DNA of 64,000 bases from Saccharothrix sp. HUAS TT1 (GTDB taxonomy: Bacteria; Actinomycetota; Actinomycetes; Mycobacteriales; Pseudonocardiaceae), in contig NZ_CP160453.1 of assembly GCF_040744945.1 (NCBI RefSeq), positions 2,294,001 through 2,358,000 of the forward strand, written 5' to 3'. The position numbers and the translations under genes were made by a program. The notes beneath the pieces were generated by a model. The model did no database searches. It saw nothing but the letters and a program-made list of their open reading frames with translations, and had not been told where the DNA came from. Shown in pieces: positions 52,578-61,560 of this stretch. Within the stretch, counting starts at the first letter, position 1. Each line of letters starts with the position of its first letter.

Positions 52578-53021
52578 ATGAGGGAATCCTGGTCAACGGC
52601 GATCTCGGCGACGCTGCACTGCCTCACCGGCTGCGCCATCGGCGAAGTGCTCGGCATGGTCATCGGCACCGCGATCGGCCTGCCCGCCTGGGGCACCGTC
52701 GTGCTGGCCGTGGCGCTCGCGTTCCTCTTCGGCTACGCGCTGACGCTGCGCGGCGTGCTGAAGTCCGGTGTCGGCTTCGGCGCGGCGGTCAAGGTGGCGC
52801 TGGCCGCCGACACCGCGTCCATCGCGGTGATGGAGGTCGTGGACAACGCGATCATGCTGGTGGTGCCGGGTGCGATGGAGGCCGGTGTGGCCAGCCTGCT
52901 GTTCTGGGGCGCGCTGGCGTTCTCGTTGGCGGTGGCGTTCGTGCTGACCGTGCCGGTGAACCGGTGGCTCATCTCGCGCGGCAAGGGGCACGCCGTCGTG
53001 CACCACCTCCACCACCACTAG
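52578..53021 (+). CDS. DUF4396 membrane protein, probably metal-regulated
   Basis: A 147-residue membrane protein with four hydrophobic segments (about 22-38, 40-60, 75-100, 105-128). The C-terminus is His-rich (GHAVVHHLHHH), which could bind metal. The N-terminal half has TLHCLTGCAIGEVLGMVIG, a Cys-containing signature of DUF4396. It is behind a CsoR-like palindrome, with almost no leader. Probably a copper-response membrane protein (inference). Confidence 0.75.
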   Translation: MRESWSTAISATLHCLTGCAIGEVLGMVIGTAIGLPAWGTVVLAVALAFLFGYALTLRGVLKSGVGFGAAVKVALAADTASIAVMEVVDNAIMLVVPGAMEAGVASLLFWGALAFSLAVAFVLTVPVNRWLISRGKGHAVVHHLHHH

Positions 53022-53022
53022 G

Positions 53023-53883
53023 GTGACCGGCGTGACGCGTTACGGAGACGAGCTGGCGGTGGTCACCGTCACCTACTCGCCCGGCGAGACCCTGGACACC
53101 TTCCTGTCCACCCTGTCCGCGGCGACCACCCGGCCGGTGTCGGTGGTGCTCGCGGACAACGGGTCCACCGACGGGGTGCCCGAGCGCGCCGCCACCGAGC
53201 ACGCCAATGTCGAGTTCGTGCCCACCGGGGGCAACCTCGGGTACGGAGGCGGCGTGAACCGCGGCGTCGCGTCCCTGCCGCCGTCGGTCGGGTGGGTCGC
53301 GATCGCCAACCCCGACCTGTCCTGGGGCGTCGGCAGCCTGGACGTGCTGCTGGAGGCCGCCAAGCGGTGGCCGCGCGGCGGCGCGTTCGGGCCGCTGATC
53401 CGGGAGCCGTCCGGCGCGGTGTACCCGTCGGCGCGGCTGCTGCCGTCCCTCGGCCGCGGCCTCGGGCACGCGCTGTTCGCGCACGTCTGGCCGGCGAACC
53501 CGTGGTCGCGGGGCTACCGGCAGGCCGCCGCGCCGCCCGCGGAGCGCACCGCCGGGTGGCTGTCCGGCTCGTGCCTGCTGATGCGGCGGGAGGCGTTCGA
53601 CTCGGTCGACGGCTTCGACCCGCGCTACTTCATGTACTTCGAGGACGTCGACCTGGGCGACCGGCTCGGCCGCGCGGGCTGGCTGAACGTCTACGTGCCG
53701 GAGGCCGAGGTCGTGCACATCGGCGGCCACTCCACCCGCCGCGCGTCCAAGCGGATGCTCGCCGCCCACCACTCCAGCGCCTACCGCTACCTGGCCGACC
53801 GCCACCCCGGCCCGCTCTGGGCGCCGGTGCGGCTCGCCGTGCGCGCGGGCCTGGCCGCGCGGCTGAAGCTGATGACCCGCTGA
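53023..53883 (+). CDS. wbbL: Decaprenyl-phospho-GlcNAc rhamnosyltransferase (WbbL-type)
   Basis: A 286-residue GT2 enzyme. It transfers L-rhamnose from dTDP-rhamnose to GlcNAc-diphospho-decaprenol, building the arabinogalactan linker. Motifs: VVTVTYSPGETLDTFLSTL, LADNGSTDG, NLGYGGGVNRG, ANPDLSW, the catalytic segment YFMYFEDVDLGDRLGRAGW and VVHIGGHSTRR. Similar in pattern and location to mycobacterial WbbL1. GTG 53023; GTG 53032 has better-spaced AGGGTGA and may be the true start. Confidence 0.85.
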   Translation: MTGVTRYGDELAVVTVTYSPGETLDTFLSTLSAATTRPVSVVLADNGSTDGVPERAATEHANVEFVPTGGNLGYGGGVNRGVASLPPSVGWVAIANPDLSWGVGSLDVLLEAAKRWPRGGAFGPLIREPSGAVYPSARLLPSLGRGLGHALFAHVWPANPWSRGYRQAAAPPAERTAGWLSGSCLLMRREAFDSVDGFDPRYFMYFEDVDLGDRLGRAGWLNVYVPEAEVVHIGGHSTRRASKRMLAAHHSSAYRYLADRHPGPLWAPVRLAVRAGLAARLKLMTR

Positions 53884-53909
53884 CCGCGGTCCCCTCAGGG
53901 GGCGGCGCG

Positions 53910-56900
53910 GTGGATGATGATCCGATGCGCCGCTCCTTCTCCTACGGCGACGCGGTCAAGCTGCTCGACGGCGACACCGCTCTCGTGAAGCTCCTCGACC
54001 ACGCCTCGGCGGCGGCCGTGCTCGTCACCGGCGGCATCGACCTGCTCGACGCCCGCGCCGAAGTCGTGCGGCTGGGCAAGCGGGTGCTGTCCTCGGTCCG
54101 CTCGCGGGTCACCGGCCTGCACCGCACCGACCGCACCCGACTGCTCGAAGCCGCGCACGGCGTCGTCGTGATGACCGCGTTCTTCGAGGCCCTGGACGAG
54201 GTGGGGCTGCCGTTCCAGCTCCGGTTCAGCGGCGGCGAGCAGCTGGCGCTGGCGGGCGCCGACCGGCCCGGGTCGAAGCGCAAGCCGGACCTCGTCCGCG
54301 CGTTGCTGGGCACCGAGATCCCGCTGCCGAGCGCGGAACAGCCGCCCGACGCCGTCACCGACGAGCTCGGCCACTTCTACGCGATCAAGGTCGGCGTGCT
54401 GATCGACTTCGTGAGCGGCTTCGAAGCCTGGTACGGCCTCACCGAAGCGGAGCGCGACGACTTCGCCACCCGGACCGCCTCCGACGTGCCGCACCGTGCC
54501 GTCGCGCACTACGAGACCCACTACCGGCAGCTGGCGGTCGACTGCCCGGAGTTCTCGGTGTGGACGGCCGGGATCGAGCACGCGGCGACCCGCGCCACCG
54601 TCCGCACCGCCCTGGCCGACCTGCGGTCCCTGCTCGGGCAGCTCGTCGGCTCGCAACCGCCCGACGACCGCCGCCGCGCCCTGTCCGTGAGCCACCGGGC
54701 CGTGCTGAACCGGCCGATCGTGGACGGCGACGTCCCGCCCGGCCTGGTCCTGCCGTCGCTCGCGCAGGCGTACGTGCCACCGCGGTTCAAGGTCGTCTCC
54801 GCGAACCGGAGCGACGACGTCAGCCAGGAGGGCTGGTGGGACCAGCAGCCCGTCCGCACCGACCTGGACGACTACCTCGCCGGCTACCTCACCTCGTCGT
54901 TCGCCACCACCGCGCCGCTGGTCGTGCTGGGGCAACCGGGCGCGGGCAAGTCGCTGCTGACCAAGGTCCTGGCCGGGCAGCTGCCGGCGGAGGACTTCCT
55001 GCCGATCCGGGTCGCGCTGCGCGACGTGCCCGTCGACGCCACCCTCCAGGAGCAGGTGGAGGACGCGATCACCCGGGCGACGGGGGAGCGGCTGGACTGG
55101 CCGGACCTGGCCCGCGCGGCGGCGCCCGCCGTCCCCGTCGTGCTGCTGGACGGGTTCGACGAGCTGCTGCAGGCCACCGGCGCCAGCCGGTCGGACTATC
55201 TGGTCCGGGTCCGCGAGTTCCAGCACCGCGAGGCGGACCAGGGCCGGGCGGTGATCGTCGTGGTGACCAGCCGCACGGCGGTGGCCAACCGGGCGCGGTT
55301 CGCCGGTGCGACGGTGGTGCTGAAGCTGGAGCCGTTCGGCGACGCGCAGGTGCGGCACTGGCTGGACGTCTGGAACCGGGCGAACCCCGGCGCGGTGCTG
55401 GAGCCGGAGGTGGCGCTGCGGTTCGAGGACCTGGTCGGCCAGCCGCTGCTGCTGTTCATGCTGGCGCTGTACAACGCGGACGGCGACGCCCTGCGCTCGG
55501 AGGGCGTGCGGCTCGCCAGGGCCCGGCTCTACGAGCGGCTGCTGACCGGGTTCGCCCGGCGCGAGGTGGCCAAGAACCTGCAGGGCGCGCTCGACCACGA
55601 GGTGGAGCGGGCCGTGGAGGAGGAGCTGATCCGGCTCTCGGTGGTCGCGTTCGCCATGTTCAACCGCGGTGTGCAGTGGATCGACGAGACCGACCTGGAC
55701 GCCGACCTGAACGCCCTGCTGCCCACCGGGCCGCGCGGCGACCGCCGCCTCCGGCTCAGCTCGGCCCAGCTGGCGGTCGGCCGGTTCTTCTTCGTGCACG
55801 CCGCCCGCGCCGCCCACGACGGGCGGACGCTGCGGACGTACGAGTTCCTGCACGCGACGTTCGGCGAGTACCTGGTCGCCCGGCTGGTGCACCGGGTGTC
55901 CCGCGAGGCCGTCGCGCGCGACCGGGCGGCCCGGTCGCCCTACAGCCGCCAGCGGGCCGACACGGGCTGGTTGGAGCCGGTGCTGTCGTTCGCGCCGATG
56001 TCCTCGCGGGCGCCGGTGATCTCGTTCCTGCGGGAGCTGTTCGACGACACCCCGGCGGCCGACCGGTCGGCGATGCACGAGCTGTTCACCGATCTCGTCG
56101 GCGTGGCCCAGTTCCGGGCGCCGGGCGCCGAGCACCCCGACTACGCGCCGCGAGCCCTCCCGGTCGCGCGTCGCATCGCGGCGTACACGGCGAACCTCGT
56201 CATCCTCGCGGTCCTGGTGCGCGGCTGGTTCGCCGCGTCGGACCTCGACGGCGTCGAGCGCAACCGGACCGCGTGGCGGGGGCTCACGCTGCTGTGGCAG
56301 TCGCAGCTCGACGGGGAGGAGTGGGACAGCGTCACCGAGGTGCTGGAGGTCAGGCCCCCGCCGGCCGACGTGTCGGCGGAAGTCGTGGTCGTGCTCCGCG
56401 AGGACCGCCGGCCCGCTCCGGTGGACCTGGCGTGGTTGTTGCGGACCGACCCGGCCGAGATGCCCTACCGCTACCAGGTCGTGTCGGACCACCTCCACGA
56501 GATCCGCCGGTGGGGGACCTTCCGCGCGTCCTGGCGCGACGGGCTCGTGCTCCACGCCCTGGAGCCCCTGATGGACTGGGTCGGGCCGTCGATGAACGTG
56601 GTGGTGCCCCACCGGGGCCGGCTCGTCTCCCTCGCCCACCTGCTCCTGGTCGTGCTGACGGCGGACGACCCGGACGAGCGGGTCGCGGCCTACACGACCG
56701 CCCTGTCGGACCAGTCGCTCCGGGGTGTCGGGCTCATCGGGAACTACGGGCGGCTGTTCTTCGGGGCACTGGCCGGTGACGAGGTCGCCACGGAGCAGCT
56801 GCTCGACCAGGCCGTCCGGATCGGGCTGAGCTCCGCCGCTCACCAGCCGCTGCTGGTCGGGTGCGCGATGCGCCTGGTCGAGATCACCCGCGGGGGCAAC

Positions 56901-56954
56901 CACAACGCCGCCGAGCTGCTGGCCAGGGTCGAGGGGTCTCACATCGCGCGGTAG
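53910..56954 (+). CDS. NACHT-domain NTPase (bacterial NLR-like)
   Basis: A 1014-residue protein. Residues 1-300 are a helical N-terminal domain (SYGDAVKLLDGDTALVKLLD onwards) like the NNH domains of bacterial NACHT proteins. Residues 330-600 are the NACHT ATPase: Walker A LGQPGAGKSLLTK (341-348 core), Walker B VVLLDGFDELL (411-418), VTSRT sensor and the downstream LVGQPLLLFMLALYN winged-helix region. The C-terminal ~400 residues are helical, possibly a sensor. Bacterial NACHT proteins defend against phage. GTG 53910 has AGGGGG seven bases upstream. It overlaps the convergent glycosylase gene by 16 bases. Confidence 0.85.
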   Translation: MDDDPMRRSFSYGDAVKLLDGDTALVKLLDHASAAAVLVTGGIDLLDARAEVVRLGKRVLSSVRSRVTGLHRTDRTRLLEAAHGVVVMTAFFEALDEVGLPFQLRFSGGEQLALAGADRPGSKRKPDLVRALLGTEIPLPSAEQPPDAVTDELGHFYAIKVGVLIDFVSGFEAWYGLTEAERDDFATRTASDVPHRAVAHYETHYRQLAVDCPEFSVWTAGIEHAATRATVRTALADLRSLLGQLVGSQPPDDRRRALSVSHRAVLNRPIVDGDVPPGLVLPSLAQAYVPPRFKVVSANRSDDVSQEGWWDQQPVRTDLDDYLAGYLTSSFATTAPLVVLGQPGAGKSLLTKVLAGQLPAEDFLPIRVALRDVPVDATLQEQVEDAITRATGERLDWPDLARAAAPAVPVVLLDGFDELLQATGASRSDYLVRVREFQHREADQGRAVIVVVTSRTAVANRARFAGATVVLKLEPFGDAQVRHWLDVWNRANPGAVLEPEVALRFEDLVGQPLLLFMLALYNADGDALRSEGVRLARARLYERLLTGFARREVAKNLQGALDHEVERAVEEELIRLSVVAFAMFNRGVQWIDETDLDADLNALLPTGPRGDRRLRLSSAQLAVGRFFFVHAARAAHDGRTLRTYEFLHATFGEYLVARLVHRVSREAVARDRAARSPYSRQRADTGWLEPVLSFAPMSSRAPVISFLRELFDDTPAADRSAMHELFTDLVGVAQFRAPGAEHPDYAPRALPVARRIAAYTANLVILAVLVRGWFAASDLDGVERNRTAWRGLTLLWQSQLDGEEWDSVTEVLEVRPPPADVSAEVVVVLREDRRPAPVDLAWLLRTDPAEMPYRYQVVSDHLHEIRRWGTFRASWRDGLVLHALEPLMDWVGPSMNVVVPHRGRLVSLAHLLLVVLTADDPDERVAAYTTALSDQSLRGVGLIGNYGRLFFGALAGDEVATEQLLDQAVRIGLSSAAHQPLLVGCAMRLVEITRGGNHNAAELLARVEGSHIAR

Positions 56955-57829
56955 TCCCTGGGGGAGAACCGGGGCGCGAAGCGGGGTTTCCGGACACCCG
57001 ACGCGAGGACGTAGCGGACCGCGCGGTGCCGTTGGGGCGCGTACGGGGCCAGGACGTCGGCCATGCCGTCGTCGTCCAGCGGTCCGCCCGCCAGCGCCCA
57101 GCCGACGATCCCGGCCAGGTGGTAGTCGCCGAAGCTGACCGCGTCCGGGTCGCCCCACGCCCGCTGCGCCACCTCGGCCGCCGTCCACCCGCCGATGCCC
57201 GGCACCTTGCGCAGCAGGTCGCGGCCTTCCCGCCCGCCCAACTCGCACGCGCGTTCCAGCCGGTGCGCGACCTGGGCGGCGGCGACCAGGGCGCGGCGAC
57301 GCCCGCCGTCCACCCCCGCCCGGTGCCACTCCCAGTCCGTGATGCCCAGGATCGCCCGCGGTGTCGGGGGGACGCGCAGGCCGGGCACGCCGGGCGCGGG
57401 CGTGCCGAACCGCAGGCTCAGCTCCCGGTACGACCGGAACGCCTCGGTGCCGGTGACCTTCTGCTCCAGGACCGCGGGCAGCAGCACGTCCCAGACCCGG
57501 CCCGTCGTGCCGAGCCGGATGCCCGGCCGCCGCCGCCGCGTCTCGGCGACCAGCGGGTGGTGGCACTCGAACGCGGAGTCGTCGTCACCCGCGCCGAGCA
57601 GCGCGGGCAGCCCGTCGAGCAGCCACTCCGCGCCGTCACCCCACGCCTCCGCCTCCACCACGTCGGTGCGGCGGACGTGCAGCGCGCCCGGCCCGGCCGG
57701 GGTGTTGGCGGCCAGCCGCACCCCGGCGCCGTCCGCGCGGAACGTCGGGTCGCCCGGTCCCCGCCGCAGCGGCATCAGCAGCGCGGCGAGGTCCAGCGGG
57801 AACGTCGGCGACCACGTCCTGCGCACCAC
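56939..57829 (-). CDS. DNA-3-methyladenine glycosylase II (AlkA-type)
   Basis: A 296-residue base-excision enzyme. The HhH-GPD region is clear: LLRKVPGIGGWTAAEVAQRAWGDPDAVSFGDYHLAG, with the catalytic Asp in GDYHL and an N-terminal AlkA-like beta domain. It removes alkylated purines. The same product in mycobacteria lies elsewhere, so this is probably an accessory gene. Convergent with the NACHT gene. GTG 57829. Uncertain whether it belongs functionally with the NACHT gene; the tail overlap suggests they have stayed together. Confidence 0.85.
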   Translation of the reverse strand: MVRRTWSPTFPLDLAALLMPLRRGPGDPTFRADGAGVRLAANTPAGPGALHVRRTDVVEAEAWGDGAEWLLDGLPALLGAGDDDSAFECHHPLVAETRRRRPGIRLGTTGRVWDVLLPAVLEQKVTGTEAFRSYRELSLRFGTPAPGVPGLRVPPTPRAILGITDWEWHRAGVDGGRRRALVAAAQVAHRLERACELGGREGRDLLRKVPGIGGWTAAEVAQRAWGDPDAVSFGDYHLAGIVGWALAGGPLDDDGMADVLAPYAPQRHRAVRYVLASGVRKPRFAPRFSPRDYRAM

Positions 57830-57837
57830 AACACCTC

Positions 57838-57905
57838 GGCTATCGGACGTCAGTCACCGGACGCCAGTCGTCGGACACCGCACACCAGTCATCGGACATC
57901 AGCCG
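57838..57905. repeat. Degenerate 14-base tandem repeat
   Basis: Four to five imperfect copies of a unit like TCGGACGTCAGTC in the gap upstream of the glycosylase gene and after manB. Not related to the 22-bp family. Confidence 0.5.
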
Positions 57906-57911
57906 TCGACA

Positions 57912-58988
57912 TCACACGTCGGCGGAGAACCGCACCCCGCCCTCGGGCAGCACGACCCCCGGCCACACCCGCGCGCCGTTGACCAGCTCGCACCGCGCGC
58001 CGACCACCGCGTTGTCGCCGATCACCGCGTCCGAGACCACCGCACCCGCCTGCACCAGCGAGTTCGCGCCGAGCACGCTGCGCTCCACCCGTGCGCCCTC
58101 GCCGACCACCGCGCCGTCGAACAGCACCGCGCCGTCCACCACCGCTCCGGCCGCGACCGTGCAGCCGGAGCCGATCGTCGCGCCGCCCGTCACCACCGCG
58201 CTCTCGTCCACCGAGGCGCCTTCGAGGATCACCGCGTCACCCTGGAGCGCCAGCGCGGCCGTCGGCGCGATGCCGCGCACCAGGTCCGCCGACCCCTGCA
58301 CGAACGCCGCCGGCGTGCCCAGGTCCAGCCAGTACGACGCGTCGACGTAACCCTGGACGCGCGCGCCCGCCGCCAGCAGGCCGGGGAACGTCTCGCGCTC
58401 CACCGACACCGGTCGACCGGCGGGGATGCCCTCGATCACCTCGCGGCGGAACACGTAGCAGCCCGCGTTGATCTGGTTCGTCGGCGGGTCGTCGGTCTTC
58501 TCCAGGAACGCCGTGACCCGGCCGTCCGCGTCCGTGGGCACGCAGCCGAACCGGCGCGGGTCGTCCACCCGCACCAGGTGCAGCGTCACGTCCGCCTCGG
58601 CCTCGCGGTGCGTGTCGACCACCGCCCGCAGGTCGACACCCGACAGGATGTCGCCGTTGAACACCACCACGTCGCGTTCGCGCAGCTTGTGCGCGACGTT
58701 GCGGATCGCGCCCGCCGTGTCCAGCGGCACGTCCTCGACCACGTACTCCAGCTCCAGGCCGAGCGCCGCGCCGTCGCCGAAGTGCTCCTGGAAGACCTCG
58801 GCCTTGTAGGACGTGCCGAGCACGACGTGCGTCATGCCGGCCTCCCGGATCCGCGACAGCAAGTGGGTGAGGAACGGCACCCCGGCGGTCGGCAGCATGG
58901 GCTTGGGCGCGGACAGGGTCAGTGGTCGGAGTCGGGTTCCCTTGCCCCCGACCAGAACCACTGCCTCGGCGCCTTTCAGCTCCGACAT
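57912..58988 (-). CDS. manB: Mannose-1-phosphate guanylyltransferase
   Basis: A 358-residue sugar-phosphate nucleotidyltransferase: AVVLVGGKGTRLRPLTLSAPKPMLP, VFNGDILSGVDL, VTAFLEKTDDP, INAGCYVFRREVIE, then a left-handed beta-helix of hexapeptide repeats (VILEGASVDESAVVTGGATIG onwards). It makes GDP-mannose for mannolipids and glycans. Symbol follows the mycobacterial manB (Rv3264c). ATG 58988 with GAGGAGG. Confidence 0.92.
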   Translation of the reverse strand: MSELKGAEAVVLVGGKGTRLRPLTLSAPKPMLPTAGVPFLTHLLSRIREAGMTHVVLGTSYKAEVFQEHFGDGAALGLELEYVVEDVPLDTAGAIRNVAHKLRERDVVVFNGDILSGVDLRAVVDTHREAEADVTLHLVRVDDPRRFGCVPTDADGRVTAFLEKTDDPPTNQINAGCYVFRREVIEGIPAGRPVSVERETFPGLLAAGARVQGYVDASYWLDLGTPAAFVQGSADLVRGIAPTAALALQGDAVILEGASVDESAVVTGGATIGSGCTVAAGAVVDGAVLFDGAVVGEGARVERSVLGANSLVQAGAVVSDAVIGDNAVVGARCELVNGARVWPGVVLPEGGVRFSADV

Positions 58989-59145
58989 GCCGTTTTTCCT
59001 CCTCCGCTTACTTCCACCCGTAGTTTGCGAATACTCTGGCACGAGCACTCCGGCGGCACGGGCGGTGGTCCGTGTCGGCGAGCGCCACCGATCGGCACGC
59101 CGGCGTTCCGCTAGCCGGCCCAAGGCACCCGCAGGAGAGATCCGG

Positions 59146-59517
59146 ATGGACCCCCGCGCTCGGGCCGACGCGGCGCTGGCCCGTGCTCGTGCACGTGGCA
59201 TCCACGTCGTGACGCCGGACAACATGACGTCGCCCATGGACTCGTCGGCGACCCAGCAGATCCCGCGCGCCCTGGTGAACGCGGTCGACCCGCGCTCCGA
59301 CCCGGACTCGACCATGGTCCTGGCCGCCCACGTCGCCGCAGGTCAGCCCGCCCCACCCCCGCCGCTGGAACCCGAACCCGAACTGCGCGTGGCCCCGGGT
59401 CCGGTCCCCACCGTGCAGCAGGTCCCGACCTCCCGCCCGACCCTCTCCCAACGCCTCTCCGGCGGCCAGCCCCACCACCCCCCGGGCCTCTCCCAACGCC
59501 TCAACGGCGACACCTGA
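59146..59517 (+). CDS. Conserved-looking hypothetical, Pro-rich
   Basis: A 123-residue protein, MDPRARADAALARARARGIHVVTPDNMTSPMDSSATQQIPRALVNAVDP... No known domain. The N-terminal 60 residues are compact; the rest is Pro-rich with a duplicated LSQRLSGGQ/LSQRLNGD at the end. ATG 59146 with AGGAGAG six bases upstream, so it is likely real. Divergent from manB and ends at the 22-bp repeat array. Confidence 0.65.
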   Translation: MDPRARADAALARARARGIHVVTPDNMTSPMDSSATQQIPRALVNAVDPRSDPDSTMVLAAHVAAGQPAPPPPLEPEPELRVAPGPVPTVQQVPTSRPTLSQRLSGGQPHHPPGLSQRLNGDT

Positions 59518-59521
59518 CCCC

Positions 59522-59665
59522 CGCGAGAGTCCTACCTCCAGCTCGCGAGAGTCCTACGTTCACGCACCCTGAGTTCAACGCTCACGTCGGCCCGCCGGCT
59601 CCTGAGCGTTGAACTCAGGTGTTCCGAACGTAGGACTCTCGCGGGCTGAACGTAGGACTCTCGGG
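59522..59665. repeat. Palindromic 22-bp repeat array (complete form)
   Basis: Three forward units (59522-59543, 59544-59565, 59566-59587), an 11-base centre, then three reverse units (59599-59620, about 59621-59643, 59644-59665). Outer units have core GCGAGAGTCCTACGTTCA; inner ones the GAGTTCAACGCTCA subtype. The two arms can pair over about 66 bases. Between a rightward gene and leftward Nudix gene, so this is a model for the split array at 2-3 kb. Confidence 0.92.
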
Positions 59666-60202
59666 TCAGAGGTGGGGGTGGATGGCGGTGAGGAGGGGGT
59701 GCAGGTCGTCGGTGTCGGGGGGTAGGGCGGTCAGGGGCCACCAGCGGAGGTCGGTGGACTCGGCGCTGCGGGTCGGGACGGCGCCGGCCGGGGCGCGGAC
59801 CAGGAAGCGGACGTCGAAGTGGCGGGTCGGCTCGCCCAGCGAGCACGTGATCGGGTGCACGTCCAGGTGCACCGGCTCCGGGGAGATCCGCAGGTCGGCG
59901 ATGCCGGACTCCTCCGTCGCCTCGCGCAGCGCCGCCCCCGCCAACGTCGTGTCCGACGGCTCGCAGTGCCCGCCCAGCTGCAACCACCGGCCCACCCGGG
60001 GGTGCAGGGTCAGCAACGTCCGCGAGCCGGACGCGTCGACCACCACGGCCGACGCCGTGAGGTGACCCGGCTCGCACGACCGCCGGCAGGCGTCGTCCCG
60101 AGCCGCCAGGAACCCCAGGTACGCCTGCCGCAACGCCTCCTGCGCCCGGTCGGCGGGCCGCCAGGCGCCCAACGTCGCCACCGCGTCCGCGTGCAGGCTC
60201 AC
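59666..60202 (-). CDS. Nudix hydrolase
   Basis: A 178-residue Nudix enzyme. The Nudix box is [20 protein letters not shown] followed by EESGI, matching GX5EX7REUXEEXGU. It hydrolyses nucleoside diphosphate-linked compounds; substrate unknown. GTG 60202 overlaps the FbiB stop by four bases (GTGA), so it is translationally coupled with fbiB. Its stop is at the edge of the repeat array. Confidence 0.88.
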   Translation of the reverse strand: MSLHADAVATLGAWRPADRAQEALRQAYLGFLAARDDACRRSCEPGHLTASAVVVDASGSRTLLTLHPRVGRWLQLGGHCEPSDTTLAGAALREATEESGIADLRISPEPVHLDVHPITCSLGEPTRHFDVRFLVRAPAGAVPTRSAESTDLRWWPLTALPPDTDDLHPLLTAIHPHL

Positions 60203-61560
60203 AGCTCCACGTACCTCTCGTCCGACTCGGGCAGCTCCCGCGGCGCCAGCTCCGCCTCCGGGTGCCCGATCGCCACCGCGCCCAACGGCTCCCACGACGC
60301 CGGCAGCTCCAGCACCTCCCGCACCACGTCCGCGCAGAAGATCGTGGACGACACCCAGCACGACCCGAGCCCTTCGGCGGCCAACGCCACCAGCAGCCCC
60401 TGCACGGCCGCGCCGCCCGCGATCGTGAACATCGTCCGCTCGGCCTCCGAGCGCCGCGCGTCCGGGTAGGGGTGCGCGCCCTCGCGCACCAGGAACGGCA
60501 GGACGACCTCCGGCGCGTCGCGCAGGAAGTCACCCCGCGCCACCCGCGCGTCGATCCGCTCCTCCGACCACCCGTCGCCACGCAGGTCGGCGCGCCAGCG
60601 CGCCAGCATCGCGTCCAGCAGCACCTCCCGCCGCGACGACAGCCGCACGAACCGCACCGGCCGCGTGTGGTGCGGCGCGGGCGCGGTCAACGCCGCCGCC
60701 ACGGCCCGCCGCACGACGTCCCCGGAGACCGGAGAGGAGGAGAACGACCGCACCGACCGGCGCACCAGCACCGCCTCGGCCCGTCCCCGCGCCACCGCCT
60801 CGGCCGTGCCCAGCCGGAACAGGTCGTCCTCGACCGGCCGGGCCAGGTCGCGCGCCGTCGAACCGTCGTCGGACACCGGCAGCCCGCGCACCACCGCCAC
60901 CGGCACCGCGCCGAGCTTGCCCTTCACCAGGTCGGCCGCCGCCGCGACCTCGTCGGCCACCGCGACCTCGGTCACCACGAGCGGGTTGCCGTGCCGGTCG
61001 ACCGAACCGCCGTACCGGTGCAGCACGGCCAGCCCGGACGCGCCGATCGCGGCGTCCGTCTGACCGACCCGCCACGCCCGGCCCATCGTGTCGGTGACCA
61101 CCACCGCGACCGACACGCCCAACCGGTCCGCCAACGCCGCCCGCAGCGCCGCCGCCGACCCGTCCGGGTCCACGGGCAGCAGCGCGATCTCGTCGCCCGC
61201 CACGTTCGACGCGTCCACTCCGGACGCCGCCTGCACGATCCCCAGCTTGTTCTCGGTGATCAACGTCCGGCCGCGGCGCGCCAGCACCCGCACCGACTCC
61301 GCCTCGACGTGCTGCCGCCGCACGGCGTCGCGCGCCTCGGGGTCCGCCGGCACCCGCACCAGCCGACCTTCCACTTTGGACAGCACCTTGGACGTCACCA
61401 CGACCACGTCGCCGTCGGCCAGCCAGGGCGCCGCCGCCGCCAGCGCGCCCGCCAAGTCGTCACCGGGCCGGAACTCCGGCAACCCCGCCACCGGCAGCAC
61501 GGTGATCCCGCCCGGCGCCGCGTGGTCGCCCGGCGCCGCCTGGTCAGCCAACGTCGACAC
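60199..61560 (-). CDS. fbiB: Coenzyme F420:L-glutamate ligase FbiB
   Basis: A 453-residue two-domain enzyme. The N-domain (about 1-245) adds glutamates to F420-0: [47 protein letters not shown]. The C-domain (about 250-453) is a nitroreductase-like FMN-binding fold ([30 protein letters not shown]-like [14 protein letters not shown]) that reduces dehydro-F420-0. GTG 61560, overlapping fbiA by 17 bases. Confidence 0.93.
   Translation of the reverse strand: MSTLADQAAPGDHAAPGGITVLPVAGLPEFRPGDDLAGALAAAAPWLADGDVVVVTSKVLSKVEGRLVRVPADPEARDAVRRQHVEAESVRVLARRGRTLITENKLGIVQAASGVDASNVAGDEIALLPVDPDGSAAALRAALADRLGVSVAVVVTDTMGRAWRVGQTDAAIGASGLAVLHRYGGSVDRHGNPLVVTEVAVADEVAAAADLVKGKLGAVPVAVVRGLPVSDDGSTARDLARPVEDDLFRLGTAEAVARGRAEAVLVRRSVRSFSSSPVSGDVVRRAVAAALTAPAPHHTRPVRFVRLSSRREVLLDAMLARWRADLRGDGWSEERIDARVARGDFLRDAPEVVLPFLVREGAHPYPDARRSEAERTMFTIAGGAAVQGLLVALAAEGLGSCWVSSTIFCADVVREVLELPASWEPLGAVAIGHPEAELAPRELPESDERYVEL

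Noticed and set aside
53895..57566. Leftward open frame of more than 1200 codons opposite the NACHT gene
   Set aside because: Shadow of the true gene; repetitive Arg/Pro/His composition and no motif.
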